Shown: piece after piece, positions 34,045 to 42,983 of the stretch
How positions within the stretch are numbered: the stretch's first letter is position 1
Layout of the letters: the number at the start of each line of letters is the position of its first letter
Origin: Succinivibrio dextrinosolvens
Lineage (GTDB): Bacteria > Pseudomonadota > Gammaproteobacteria > Enterobacterales > Succinivibrionaceae
Length of the DNA stretch: 64,000 nucleotides
Direction: 5' to 3'
Assembly: GCF_900116345.1 (NCBI RefSeq)
Contig: NZ_FPAH01000001.1
Coordinates: 1-64,000, forward strand
Translations under genes and position numbers: made by a program
The notes under the pieces: generated by a model
Told to the model about the DNA's origin: nothing
Databases searched by the model: none
What the model saw: the letters and a program-made list of their open reading frames with translations, nothing else

Positions 34045-35535
34045 ATGTCTATATTTCCTAACCTATACGAAACATTTGAATATAGAAAAAATATAAGTAG
34101 ACTGCGTAAGCCTAACTATATTCCTTCCTATGAGGGTGGATGGAACTGCAGGCTTTATCCAGTAACAGCGCTAAAACAGCATTTTGCATCAGGAATTTAT
34201 AACGAGACAAAGTTCTATCTTAGATATGATGAGGACTCAAGAAAGTACTCGGAAAAAATTATTCAAGATGCTTTAGAGACTGATCCTGCTGCAGTTGTTA
34301 AGGTTGCTGTTGAACTCTACGAAGACTATGAAATGAGGCTCAATCCTATCTTTCTTCTGATGTATATGCTTCATCCCTATAGAGGATGGAGAGACGAAAT
34401 CAGAGAAGGATTTAAAAGGATAACAAAAAGTCCTATGGACATAAAAAAACAGTTTGACCTCTATCTGTTTTTTTACAAAAACAAGAACAAACTTCCGTCT
34501 TTTCTTAAAAGATTATGGAAGAAAAGAATTGAAGGCTTATCTAGATATCAGCTTCAGAAATACAAGAACAAGGCAAATCTGTTTGATATCATCAAGATCT
34601 GCCATGCCCATAATTCAGATATTGACGAGTTGCTTAAAAACGGATGTCTAAAACTCAGTGAAAGTGAGGTAACCTGGGAAGAACTTCATTCCTCAGGCAA
34701 AAGTTGGAATGAGATCCTTAAAACAATAGAGGTTCCTTATTTAGCCCTTCTAAGAAACCTTAGAGGAATTATCAGGTCAGTAAATGATCCTGTACTTGTA
34801 GATAAGGTCATATCGTCGCTTAAGTCATCTGGTGTAAATCTTCAGCCATATCGTTATCTTATCGCCTATGAGGCTATAAAAGATGAAGATTCCTTATGCA
34901 AAGACAAGATTTTAAGCTGCATTTCTTCTCTTTTGGAAGGTTCTATAAACAATTTGGAAAAACTCAAGGGTAATACTCTTATTTTATCTGACAACTCCAG
35001 ATCAACAAATACAGAGTGCGTATCTAAAAATTCTGAAATCACCTGTCGTGAGGTGAATAATTTGTCGGCAGTGATTACAGGAGTGAAATCAGATTATGCC
35101 AAAATCTATCCTTTTTCCGTTGATACATTTGGATATGAAGTATCTAAAACTAAAGATGTTCTTTCTCAATTTATTGAACTTGATAGTATTATAAGAAAAG
35201 ATCCTTCCATGTTCCGCAGAACTGAGATTGAGAGATCTCTGTATATAGCCCTTTATGATTCCGAGGTTGTGTATGACAATGTCTTCATTTATACAGATTC
35301 TCAGGACAGTTCCTATTATTCCTGCGAGGAGGTCATAAAAAGCTATCGCAGAATTAACCCAAAACTCAATGTATTTGTGGTTCAGACTGCAGGTTATGGA
35401 ACCTCTTTATTACCAATGAACTTTTATAGAGTCGGCAATTTGTGTGGTTTTACAGGCAAAGAAGTAAATCAGGTCCAAAAGATGATCAGGGATTGGGACG
35501 ATTTCGACAGTTTAAACGAGAGTAACGAACTATGA
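34045..35535 (+). CDS. TROVE/vWA-domain protein (Ro60/Rsr-like)
   Basis: 496 residues. The N-terminal TROVE (HEAT-repeat ring) part shows WNCRLYPVTALKQHFASGIYN, IIQDALETDPAAVVKVAVELYED, FLLMYMLHPYRGW, LQKYKNKANLFDIIKICHAH and YLALLRNLRGIIR, in the same order as in Deinococcus Rsr. The C-terminal vWA part has a MIDAS-like TLILSDNSRST (DxSxS), then IYPFSVDTFGYEV and VFIYTDSQD. Ro60 proteins bind Y RNA and the ends of misfolded RNA and assist RNA decay or repair. AGAGG lies upstream of ATG 34045. A structured RNA immediately upstream and an RNA ligase gene nearby support the role. Confidence 0.82.
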   Translation: MSIFPNLYETFEYRKNISRLRKPNYIPSYEGGWNCRLYPVTALKQHFASGIYNETKFYLRYDEDSRKYSEKIIQDALETDPAAVVKVAVELYEDYEMRLNPIFLLMYMLHPYRGWRDEIREGFKRITKSPMDIKKQFDLYLFFYKNKNKLPSFLKRLWKKRIEGLSRYQLQKYKNKANLFDIIKICHAHNSDIDELLKNGCLKLSESEVTWEELHSSGKSWNEILKTIEVPYLALLRNLRGIIRSVNDPVLVDKVISSLKSSGVNLQPYRYLIAYEAIKDEDSLCKDKILSCISSLLEGSINNLEKLKGNTLILSDNSRSTNTECVSKNSEITCREVNNLSAVITGVKSDYAKIYPFSVDTFGYEVSKTKDVLSQFIELDSIIRKDPSMFRRTEIERSLYIALYDSEVVYDNVFIYTDSQDSSYYSCEEVIKSYRRINPKLNVFVVQTAGYGTSLLPMNFYRVGNLCGFTGKEVNQVQKMIRDWDDFDSLNESNEL

Positions 35536-35571
35536 ATAGATCATATCTTTCTTTGATTTCAGAGGTGAAGA

Positions 35572-36360
35572 ATGTTTAGAGAGCTATATGACGGAGAATA
35601 TGATCCAAGGTATTTCAGTGTTGATACCAAGGATGCTGCAGATTCTATTTTCGAAAATCTTAAAAATAAATTAGCTGCAAATAATAGAAACAAAGAAAGT
35701 ATCATTATTTCAGATGAATTCTCTGATGAAGAGACTTCTAAAACAGAAGCTTTTATCAGAATGCAGAGATCTTCTGAGAATATAGTTTCATATAGTTCAG
35801 ATAATCAGATCTGGAATGACTATATTGAGGTATTTTGGGGAGGTTTCTTTAGAGCATATGGATTTCAATGCGATTTCTACAGGAGAGAGTTTTTAAAAGA
35901 CAAAGACCTGCTTTTAGCTTTGGCAAATTTCTATAAAACTCCTGACGATGAAAAGCTGAATCATCTAAGGTCGTTATTCGAAAAGCAGCAGTTTGATGTG
36001 AACGTATCCGGCCTAATATTTTCAGTGCGCAAAGAATTATATTTGCCATCTTGTGATTTTATCATTAAGCATTTGAGTAAATGCATTAGTATGATTACCA
36101 ATGAAAAACTGACAGCTCCATCTTATTATTCAAAAGATAGCATTGAATATCTAACTGCAAAAAAAGAGTATTTCCTAAAGTTACTTGAAATGTATGACAT
36201 CAGGCCTAGTTCATATGAAGAAGAACTAAAATGCTCATCTCTCCTTGAAACCTGTATTTGTGAGTATTATGACTCAGATAAATACAGAAATGATTTGGGA
36301 GAAATTCTTGCAAGAAACCAGGAGATATGCGCTGCCATTGATGACATGTATGATAAATAA
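35572..36360 (+). CDS. Hypothetical protein co-transcribed with the TROVE gene
   Basis: 262 residues, acidic, mainly helical. It starts 36 bases after the TROVE stop with GAGGTGAAG upstream, so probably the same transcript. Segments such as YIEVFWGGFFRAYGFQCDFYRREF look like a globular helical domain. No family recognised; by position it is a candidate partner of the Ro60-like protein. Confidence 0.65.
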   Translation: MFRELYDGEYDPRYFSVDTKDAADSIFENLKNKLAANNRNKESIIISDEFSDEETSKTEAFIRMQRSSENIVSYSSDNQIWNDYIEVFWGGFFRAYGFQCDFYRREFLKDKDLLLALANFYKTPDDEKLNHLRSLFEKQQFDVNVSGLIFSVRKELYLPSCDFIIKHLSKCISMITNEKLTAPSYYSKDSIEYLTAKKEYFLKLLEMYDIRPSSYEEELKCSSLLETCICEYYDSDKYRNDLGEILARNQEICAAIDDMYDK

Positions 36361-36443
36361 TTTCTAGCGCTAAAACATAAGGCCGTTCTTGTTATTTATG
36401 TCTGTAATTCGGCTATAGATTTCAGTCATTTTTTGTGTGGAAT

Positions 36444-36473
36444 AAGGGGGAATTCAACTTAAATAGCCCCCTT
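36444..36473 (+). terminator. Hairpin between TROVE unit and esterase gene
   Basis: AAGGGGG (36444-36450) and CCCCCTT (36467-36473), then TACTTT. It ends 18 bases before the esterase ATG, so it may be a weak terminator or attenuator. Confidence 0.5.
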
Positions 36474-36491
36474 TACTTTAAGATATGTGAT

Positions 36492-37097
36492 ATGTACGTT
36501 TATATACATGGCTTAAACTCAGATGGTAAAAGATCCGCTTCTCTTTTAGAAAACTGCCTGGGGGAAAAGGTGGTAAGACTGGAATGGCAGTGTGATCGTC
36601 CATTTGATGAGAATATCGCCTATCTTCTGCATGAGATTGAAGAGCTTGATAACCAGATAGAAGATCTTGAGAATATGGTTATCATCGGAAGTTCCATGGG
36701 AGGTTACTATGCTGCGGTTATCTCTGTACTAAAATGCTATCATTGTGTACTCTTCAATCCTGTAATCAATCCAAAGAAGACACTGTTACAGTTTAAAGGG
36801 CTCAATCGTAACTTTGCTACCGGTCAGACCTATGAATTAACTGATGAGCTGATTAACAGCTACAGTTTTTCTGGAAAGTTAAACGAACATGGTATACCAA
36901 GATATATAGTCTTAGGCAGAAGGGATACTGTCCTGAATTATAGAGAAGCAGAAGAATTCTACAGAGGCTGCAGTTATACCGTGATTACAGATGAGGAGCA
37001 TCAGATAAAGGACTATAAGCCCTATACAAATGAAATATCATCTATGAAATATGCTATTTGCTATATAGATCCAGATGAATTACTCAGTCAAAAATAG
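36492..37097 (+). CDS. YqiA/YcfP-type alpha/beta-hydrolase
   Basis: 201 residues from ATG 36492, giving the expected start MYVYIHGLNSDGKRSASLL. Nucleophile elbow GSSMGG (Ser in IIGSSMGGYYAAVI), acid in VLGRRDTVLNY and histidine in TDEEHQIKDY complete the catalytic triad. YqiA-like proteins are small cytosolic esterases of unclear physiological substrate. Its place between the TROVE gene and the RNA ligase gene suggests it belongs to the same island, but a link to RNA is inference. Confidence 0.8.
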   Translation: MYVYIHGLNSDGKRSASLLENCLGEKVVRLEWQCDRPFDENIAYLLHEIEELDNQIEDLENMVIIGSSMGGYYAAVISVLKCYHCVLFNPVINPKKTLLQFKGLNRNFATGQTYELTDELINSYSFSGKLNEHGIPRYIVLGRRDTVLNYREAEEFYRGCSYTVITDEEHQIKDYKPYTNEISSMKYAICYIDPDELLSQK

Positions 37098-37131
37098 GTT
37101 CTCATTTTAAGAGGTCATACAACTTCCAGAC

Positions 37132-37157
37132 AAAAGCCCCTGCAAGGCTGTAGCAGG
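37132..37157 (-). terminator. Probable terminator for the RNA ligase gene
   Basis: CCTGC (37139-37143) and GCAGG (37153-37157) form a stem; on the minus strand it is followed by GGCTTTTG. Located 33 bases past the ligase stop codon. Confidence 0.5.
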
Positions 37158-37189
37158 AACTCTCTGTTGTTGATAATTAACTAATCATT

Positions 37190-39364
37190 CTAAAGATTAT
37201 TACCTGTTTCCTTGGCATAAATATCTCGAATGGTAATAATGTCTATAGGCAGTTTCTCTGCATTTTTTGTCTGAAGCCAATGCCCAAAAACGACACCTCC
37301 TTTAGGCAGACTGTTTTTGATGGACTCCCCTTTTCTGAAACGACCGACTACTGTTCTCATCTGCTTCCAATAGCGGTAATAGCAAGTTTTCAGCTTAACC
37401 TGGAATCCATTTGCATCCTCAATAACAAACCCCTCATCTTTGGAAGCATTGATATCCTCAGAATACTTCTTGTAAAAGGCACAGAACTCTTCATAGCTGT
37501 TAATACTTATTGGTTCAAGTACCTTACATTTAAGATTAATCTTCTCGGAGAGACTCTTAAGTTCAGAGTAAGGCAATTTTTCATACACAAGTTCATTTTT
37601 CAGAAGATCCAGCATAATAAGATCATCTTCTTTATAGCTGACGATATGAGGGTCTTTAGATGGACTTATACCTTCACACAGAAGAGTACAGTTGTTCTGA
37701 CTTAGATAATTCTTAAGCACAGTAGAAAACTCTGTTTTGAGCATTTTTCCTACAAGCTCTCTAGCTAGTTCTGCCATCTTTCCTTCTGGATTTGCCTTGG
37801 TTGTTATGAATAGTTCTCCCTTATAAACTGAGATTAGAATTAAAAAGCCGTTTTCCTTCTTATAGACTGTAAGAGGATATTTAAGTTTATCCTTGTGATT
37901 GCCTAAATAGGTAATACGGTTCTCATCAATGTTGAAGAATTTGTCATACCCCCTTGCAACAACCTTAAGTTCACTAGTATCAATATAAAGCCCTCTAGCA
38001 AGAACCGTCAGACTGTTCCAGCGACTGTTGTTGAAAGCTTCTCTGGTAAAATTAAAGGATGAGAGATTGCCAAAGATTTTCTCATCAATAAATTTAGAAC
38101 CTCTAAGTTCATCTATAGTTTTTCCTACAAGCGCTCTGCTGTCGTCCTTTTTAGCAGACTCTTTTACCTTGAATACCGAATTCCTATATTCCAGAGGGAA
38201 AATTCCCTCGGAATTTATTTTTACAGATCTAAGGCATCCTCCCTGTTCAACCTGTCCCTCAAGGTCATAAACATTATCAAAGAGTTTGACAGGAGATTCT
38301 TCGGTATTACGATGTCCGAAAAACTGAATGCAGTCAGAAGGCGCATGCTCATACCAATGTCTTGCAACATTCATATAATCCTCGTATCTGCCAACTCCCT
38401 TGATGTATTCTGAGGCATTGATATAAACAGGATTTCTGCCAGTATAAGGAATGCCACCATGGGACATGGTTAGATGTAGTATCTTCCCTCCTACACTCAT
38501 CCTGCCACAGTAGCATTGGGCAAGTTTTCTGTAAAAAACTCTAAGCTGATTTTTGTCAATCTTGTTCTCAATTTCTGGTAGAGTTATGTATTTAAAGTAA
38601 TGAGAACGTATTGCCTCATTATTCAGAAAACACTTAATAGAGTTCTCATGATTACCTTCTAAAAGAATAACATTCTCTTTATTCATTATTGATATCAGAA
38701 AATTTAAAACCTCAAGGTTTTCCTTGCCTCTATCAAGGTAATCTCCTAAGAACACATAAAGGTTCTTATCAGAAAGATTTCCGTTATCCTGTAAAAAATT
38801 CTGTAGAACAGTATTGCAACCATGAATATCTCCGATTACATAGACATTGTCATAACGGTCAAAATCATGCTCACGATACAAAATTGTAGAACAGAATTCT
38901 TCCTTTTTGACAAGCTTAAGCCATCCTGGAAGTTTCTGCTCCTTCATTCTCTGATACATTCTTCTGATAACATTTTCTGGAACCTTTCTATATGTACGTC
39001 CCTCATTTCTTGAAATACATTCTTCTAGAGGTACATCGGAGAAATCCACACAGTAGATTCTATATTTGTATTTCTCAGCAAGTTCTTTGTATTCAGGTAA
39101 ATTATGATTAGAGGTATGAGTAGCATCTACCACTGTAAATTGACCCTGCATCATTCTTTTCTCAAGGCAGTCAAAGAGTAGATTCCATATCTCTTTATCG
39201 TTATTCTGGCTGATACAGCTATCACCATTAGGCAGAAGCACAGGAGAACTGTAGGCTAATCGAAAATTGTCTGCACAGAGTGTATATTCTTCAAGATTAT
39301 TCTCATGAATCCAGAAGGATTTCCCTGATGCAGGAATACCTCTTAATAAACACAATACCCGCAT
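37190..39364 (-). CDS. Trifunctional RNA end-healing and sealing enzyme: kinase, phosphatase, ligase
   Basis: 724 residues in three domains. Kinase: P-loop GIPASGKS (9-16), VVDATHTS (78-85). Calcineurin-like phosphatase: GDIHG (178-182), GDYLDRG (207-213), GNHE (237-240), SHGG (301-304), GHR (350-352). RNA ligase: ARGLYID (456-462), RGYDKFFNIDE (471-481), motif I KENG with predicted AMP-binding Lys503, motif IV EGFVIE (644-649), motif V VKLK (656-659). KENGFLILIS is close to the fungal tRNA ligase Trl1/T4Rnl1 class rather than to the usual Pnkp ligase domain. It should heal 2',3'-cyclic-phosphate/5'-OH ends and rejoin them. Confidence 0.88.
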   Translation of the reverse strand: MRVLCLLRGIPASGKSFWIHENNLEEYTLCADNFRLAYSSPVLLPNGDSCISQNNDKEIWNLLFDCLEKRMMQGQFTVVDATHTSNHNLPEYKELAEKYKYRIYCVDFSDVPLEECISRNEGRTYRKVPENVIRRMYQRMKEQKLPGWLKLVKKEEFCSTILYREHDFDRYDNVYVIGDIHGCNTVLQNFLQDNGNLSDKNLYVFLGDYLDRGKENLEVLNFLISIMNKENVILLEGNHENSIKCFLNNEAIRSHYFKYITLPEIENKIDKNQLRVFYRKLAQCYCGRMSVGGKILHLTMSHGGIPYTGRNPVYINASEYIKGVGRYEDYMNVARHWYEHAPSDCIQFFGHRNTEESPVKLFDNVYDLEGQVEQGGCLRSVKINSEGIFPLEYRNSVFKVKESAKKDDSRALVGKTIDELRGSKFIDEKIFGNLSSFNFTREAFNNSRWNSLTVLARGLYIDTSELKVVARGYDKFFNIDENRITYLGNHKDKLKYPLTVYKKENGFLILISVYKGELFITTKANPEGKMAELARELVGKMLKTEFSTVLKNYLSQNNCTLLCEGISPSKDPHIVSYKEDDLIMLDLLKNELVYEKLPYSELKSLSEKINLKCKVLEPISINSYEEFCAFYKKYSEDINASKDEGFVIEDANGFQVKLKTCYYRYWKQMRTVVGRFRKGESIKNSLPKGGVVFGHWLQTKNAEKLPIDIITIRDIYAKETGNNL

Positions 39365-39431
39365 GATTACCTCTTTTTGCTTATTGTTATCCGTCTTACA
39401 AAGAATGACTTAAGTTCTACAAACAGTTTTA

Positions 39432-39460
39432 TCCATAGTTTAAGCTCTTACTATTCCAGA
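39432..39460 (-). promoter_or_regulatory. Shared regulon promoter element (RNA ligase gene)
   Basis: Minus strand: TCTGGA (39460-39455), ATAGT, six bases, TTAAAC, TATGGA (39437-39432). The predicted start is about 61 bases before the ligase ATG. Confidence 0.65.
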
Positions 39461-39521
39461 TTATGAGGTCTATTAAATTATTTCTTTACTCAAAAAATAT
39501 AAAAAAAAATACATATCAGAA

Positions 39522-39550
39522 TATGGAATGTTCACCCTTTATCCTTATGT
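39522..39550 (+). promoter_or_regulatory. Shared regulon promoter element
   Basis: TATGGA (39522-39527), ATGTT, six bases, TTATCC, TTATGT (39545-39550), preceded by ATATCAGA. It drives the genes from 39673 and is divergent from the copy at 39432. The 308-base gap holds nothing else I can call. Confidence 0.6.
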
Positions 39551-39672
39551 CAGAAATAAAGAAAAAAATCACAAAACGATACGCAAACACAGCAGCTTTA
39601 CTTTAGAGGAAAGAAAAATGTAGATAAATACCATTTCCCACCATAAACAAGATTCAATAAAGGAGCATTTCT

Positions 39673-40089
39673 ATGCTGAACTTAAATGTTGTTGTAAGCC
39701 TCAAAGACGCTAACTTGCCTTTTGTCTGTGTAATTAAAGGATCAAAGAGAAAACAGCATCATCTTCCAAATGAATATGCCGAATACCTTTTTGTTTATGA
39801 TCCTGAGTTTAAACTCCTAGGTTTTGTTGAGTTGAAAAATGTTTTTCCAGAAAAACTTGAGGATATAGTCTTTAAGGGGAAATTAAGCAATAAGCTGAAA
39901 GAAGAGCTATATGCCTGGTTTAAAGAACAGTCTGAATTCTCTAATCTTAAAATCAACAACTACGATCTTGCCAGAAACTGCAGCAAATTTTTGCATTATA
40001 CAGATGAAGATTCATCGGAAATCAAGGGTAAAAACGAAGGACAGAAAATCGCCTGGATGTTTTTAAGAGGCTCTTGCTGGATTGACTGA
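39673..40089 (+). CDS. Hypothetical protein
   Basis: 138 residues with GGAG eight bases before the ATG. Starts with beta strands (LNVVVSLKDANLPFVCVIKG) and ends ...AWMFLRGSCWID. No family recognised. First gene of a rightward unit with the next gene at 40143. Confidence 0.62.
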   Translation: MLNLNVVVSLKDANLPFVCVIKGSKRKQHHLPNEYAEYLFVYDPEFKLLGFVELKNVFPEKLEDIVFKGKLSNKLKEELYAWFKEQSEFSNLKINNYDLARNCSKFLHYTDEDSSEIKGKNEGQKIAWMFLRGSCWID

Positions 40090-40142
40090 TTGTAAAAATA
40101 CATCTACTCCAGATTAAAGGGATGAATACGAGAGGAAAGTAT

Positions 40143-41114
40143 ATGGCAGGTTCTGATATAAAGATTACTGAAAAAGATATCGATAAAGCTATCGCATCAG
40201 CTGACTTTGAGAAGATTGACTATTGTATAGATAATCTTCGAGATAACATTTATAAAAGTAACTCTGAGGAATTAAAAAAAGCCTATATCTCTCTTTGGAA
40301 AGAAAGAGTTATTCTGCGATTTAAAGAACAAATCGAAAAGGAGGCGCTTACTGAATTTTTACCTCCAGTTTCTGAGTACTCATTGAAAACAGTTGAAAAT
40401 GTAATCCTAATGATAGCAGGTGCCTACTCTTACGATTTAGATAAATGGGACGATTATATTTTTCCATACAAAAGTACTTATGAGAATCTTTATAAAAAAC
40501 ATTTAATAGATTCTTCCGAAGACCAGTTATTAAGAGTTCTAAATCATCTTTTTGAATTAAGAAAGTACCTAGTTAATTTAGAAAATCATCCTCTTGTTCA
40601 TAAATTCAACCTTCCTCTTTTCGAGAGGTTCAACAGTCTGATTATGAACAAACTGAAAGAGCTTTATCAGAAAGCCCTTGAAATATATACAAGAGTAAAG
40701 CCTTTTATAAAAGACAACCTGTTTAATATTGAGGCATCAATTGATCTTAATAAGAATCTTCCAAAGGAATATCCGGATCAGAGTGAAAGGATGAAAAAAC
40801 TCTGGGAATATATGTGCAATCCGGAATTCAATTCAACTCTGCAGGAATCGGCTCATAAACTGTACGTTTTCAGAGAGAAATTTCCTTCATTAAACCATTT
40901 TCTGTATCTTTGCGACTATGAGGATGACTGGAGTCACCTGCTTTCAGGAGAATGCGGCTGTCATTATCTGCTGCCGGAAATTGAGAAAATCAACAATGTC
41001 GGATATATCTTGCATAATATGACCGACCATCTGAACTACTCGATTCATGAGATCATCTATGCAACAGAATTTAAATTCAGTTTAAATGTTGAAATAGAAG
41101 AGATGATTCAATAA
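40143..41114 (+). CDS. Hypothetical helical protein
   Basis: 323 residues from ATG 40143 (AGAGGA seven bases upstream; the ATG at 40122 has no usable spacing). Acidic and all-helical, with a conspicuous GECGCHYLLPEIE near residue 275. No family recognised. It follows the gene at 39673 by 53 bases. Confidence 0.62.
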   Translation: MAGSDIKITEKDIDKAIASADFEKIDYCIDNLRDNIYKSNSEELKKAYISLWKERVILRFKEQIEKEALTEFLPPVSEYSLKTVENVILMIAGAYSYDLDKWDDYIFPYKSTYENLYKKHLIDSSEDQLLRVLNHLFELRKYLVNLENHPLVHKFNLPLFERFNSLIMNKLKELYQKALEIYTRVKPFIKDNLFNIEASIDLNKNLPKEYPDQSERMKKLWEYMCNPEFNSTLQESAHKLYVFREKFPSLNHFLYLCDYEDDWSHLLSGECGCHYLLPEIEKINNVGYILHNMTDHLNYSIHEIIYATEFKFSLNVEIEEMIQ

Positions 41115-41184
41115 AAAAAAGGAGTTTTGAGTATGTCAATTCCTATCTGATTCCCACAAAAATATTGAATGACAGTTTTCAGAT

Positions 41185-41213
41185 TCTGGAACAATCATTC
41201 ATTACACTTATTT
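41185..41213 (+). promoter_or_regulatory. Shared regulon promoter element (DIP1984 gene)
   Basis: TCTGGA (41185-41190), ACAAT, six bases, TTACAC, TTATTT (41208-41213); preceded by TTCAGAT as at 28319. Transcript start about 18 bases before ATG 41238. Confidence 0.65.
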
Positions 41214-41237
41214 TGAACTTAAATATAGGAGACAGAT

Positions 41238-41696
41238 ATGACTCTTGCAGAAGCATTAATGGAAAGAGCTGAGCTCAAGGCAAAAATCTCAGCAATTTCT
41301 GAGCGCATTGATGACAACATTCTGGTTCAGGAACAGGAAGCTCCTGGAGAGGATCCAAAGGAACTTTTACCGGAACTATCATCTACTATACAGAGACTCA
41401 GAGTTCTTATAAGCCAGATCAACAAGACTAACTGCAGAACTGTAATTGAAAAAGAAAGTCTTACCGACATGATTGCAAGACGTGACTGTCTACTGCTTGA
41501 AATCAAAGCTTATAAAGACTTTACAGATACCTCAAGACAGTCAACAGACAGAGCTCGCGGTTCGGAAATAAAAATCAGGCCATGCATTGAAGTTAAAGAG
41601 CTGCAGAAAAAACTTGATTCTCTATCTAAGGAACTGAGAGAACTCGAAGTGAAGATTCAAAAGGCAAATTGGAATACTGATCTTATCGAGGAATAA
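41238..41696 (+). CDS. DIP1984 family protein
   Basis: 152 residues of almost continuous coiled coil. The family pattern is plain: MTLAEALMERAELKAKISAI, INKTNCRTVIEKESLTDMIARRD, then EIKIRPCIEVKELQKKLDSL and IQKANWNTDL at the end. The biochemical function of DIP1984 proteins (once labelled septicolysin) is unknown. GGAG precedes the ATG. Its promoter element places it with the RNA-repair genes. Confidence 0.88.
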   Translation: MTLAEALMERAELKAKISAISERIDDNILVQEQEAPGEDPKELLPELSSTIQRLRVLISQINKTNCRTVIEKESLTDMIARRDCLLLEIKAYKDFTDTSRQSTDRARGSEIKIRPCIEVKELQKKLDSLSKELRELEVKIQKANWNTDLIEE

Positions 41697-41700
41697 TTAG

Positions 41701-41870
41701 TTATAGGTGTAGCGTTTTCTATTGGGTGAATGTCAGCCTATAAAGGTATTAAGCACCGTAGTGCGTGTGACCGACGACTTTTGGTTTAGTGTTTTGGTCA
41801 ACAAATTACAGTGGTACAAAGTACATTTAACTTTTACTACCAGACATTAGCAGTAAAAAACGTGAGGGTG
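41701..41870 (+). other. Structured intergenic segment
   Basis: 190 bases between two genes, less AT-rich than its surroundings. TTATAGG (41701-41707) pairs with CCTATAA (41737-41743), GCAC/GTGC make a hairpin at 41753-41764, and GACC/GGTC and AATGTC/GACATT could pair further on. This could be a leader structure of the next gene or a second small RNA. Evidence is weak. Confidence 0.3.
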
Positions 41871-41887
41871 GGGTGAGGAATTTCTAT

Positions 41888-42391
41888 ATGACTAAAATCA
41901 ATAAAAAACAGAGACTGTGTGAACTATTAAATGAATCAGCAACCGTCGCTTTTGATAAGAAACGGAATATACGATTCATGGTCTGTCCTTCAGAGAGTCG
42001 TGATCTTAACGTTATATGGATGATTAAATCCATCAAATTTAACGTAGATACTCCGATTGCCAGAATCAGAATGGACTGTCCTTGCTATGCAGAGAAAAAC
42101 AGTAATTTTGTTAATCCCGAATGGTTCCTATCAGATGATGAGGTTGACTATTTCAACAGTTTTATTCGTAAAAGAACCGTCTGTGGATTTACAGGACTAC
42201 CTTCAGAATGTACTGTATTTGAATATGCAATTCTAAGAATGAATATTGAGAAATATTATGTTGATCCTGTGGAGACTCTAAAGATTAAATATTCTGAATA
42301 TCAAAGCAGAAATGAAATAGCCCTCCCCTATGATCTACCCATACCAGATTATCTGAAACTAAAAAACAGACTGTATAAAGAATCAAAGTAG
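41888..42391 (+). CDS. Hypothetical protein
   Basis: 167 residues from ATG 41888 (GAGG nine bases upstream; a GTG at 41873 is the alternative). Contains MDCPCYAE and CGFTGLPSECTVFEYAIL, with several cysteines, but no metal-binding spacing I recognise. It ends 12 bases before the SLOG gene and is probably in one operon with it and the WYL regulator. Confidence 0.62.
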   Translation: MTKINKKQRLCELLNESATVAFDKKRNIRFMVCPSESRDLNVIWMIKSIKFNVDTPIARIRMDCPCYAEKNSNFVNPEWFLSDDEVDYFNSFIRKRTVCGFTGLPSECTVFEYAILRMNIEKYYVDPVETLKIKYSEYQSRNEIALPYDLPIPDYLKLKNRLYKESK

Positions 42392-42403
42392 GAGGTTACA
42401 TAT

Positions 42404-42919
42404 ATGACAAATATCGCGGTAATAGGAAGCAGAAATCCAACTCAAACCTCCGTCAAAGCCGTAAAGATCTGGCTTGATAAATACTTAGACATGAACAGAG
42501 ATACTCCCGTTACAATTGTAACCGGAGGAGCCTTTGGCATGGATACAGAAGCGATGAAGTATGCCCTAATGCGCAAACTCAGACTCAAAGTCTTCAGGCC
42601 TAACAAATACCATAACCAGAGATTATGTGATGACCTAAAGAACAATCCTTTATGCGATATCATTCAGACCGAAGTTGGATATCTTGAGCGAAATACCATG
42701 GTTATAGAAAATTCTGATCTGGTGGTAAGCTCTGACTATGGAAATGGAACCATCGACTCCATGGAAAAGGCTATTGTAAGAGGACTTAAAGTATTCGTAA
42801 TTGGAGACTATATCTCATCTGCTAAATATAAACGTGCCCTCCCCGTTTCAAACATTACTATAATTGATAAGAGTAAAGTTTTGGAAGGAGACTTCAGTTC
42901 AGTGCCTAAGGCTGATTGA
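42404..42919 (+). CDS. SLOG-domain (DprA/YspA-like) nucleotide-sensor protein
   Basis: 171 residues of a Rossmann-like SLOG domain: IAVIGSRNPTQTS, TIVTGGAFGMDTEAMKYA, RPNKYHN, YLERNTMVIENSDLVVSS, then GTIDSMEKAIVRGLKVFVI. SLOG proteins bind nucleotide-derived ligands, often as signal sensors in conflict systems; DprA relatives bind single-stranded DNA. A full AGGAGG precedes the ATG. The gene directly precedes a WYL regulator, which in other systems also responds to nucleic-acid-like ligands. Confidence 0.78.
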   Translation: MTNIAVIGSRNPTQTSVKAVKIWLDKYLDMNRDTPVTIVTGGAFGMDTEAMKYALMRKLRLKVFRPNKYHNQRLCDDLKNNPLCDIIQTEVGYLERNTMVIENSDLVVSSDYGNGTIDSMEKAIVRGLKVFVIGDYISSAKYKRALPVSNITIIDKSKVLEGDFSSVPKAD

Positions 42920-42983
42920 TGAAGCTTCTCAGAAACAGCCATTCTAATGATGGGATAGGCAATGATTTCTTAGGGGTTACTAT

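Noticed and set aside
35802-35835. Copy of the shared promoter element (CAGATCTGGAATGAC)
   Set aside because: It lies inside the 35572 coding region, lacks the TTANNC and -10 parts, and no gene start follows.
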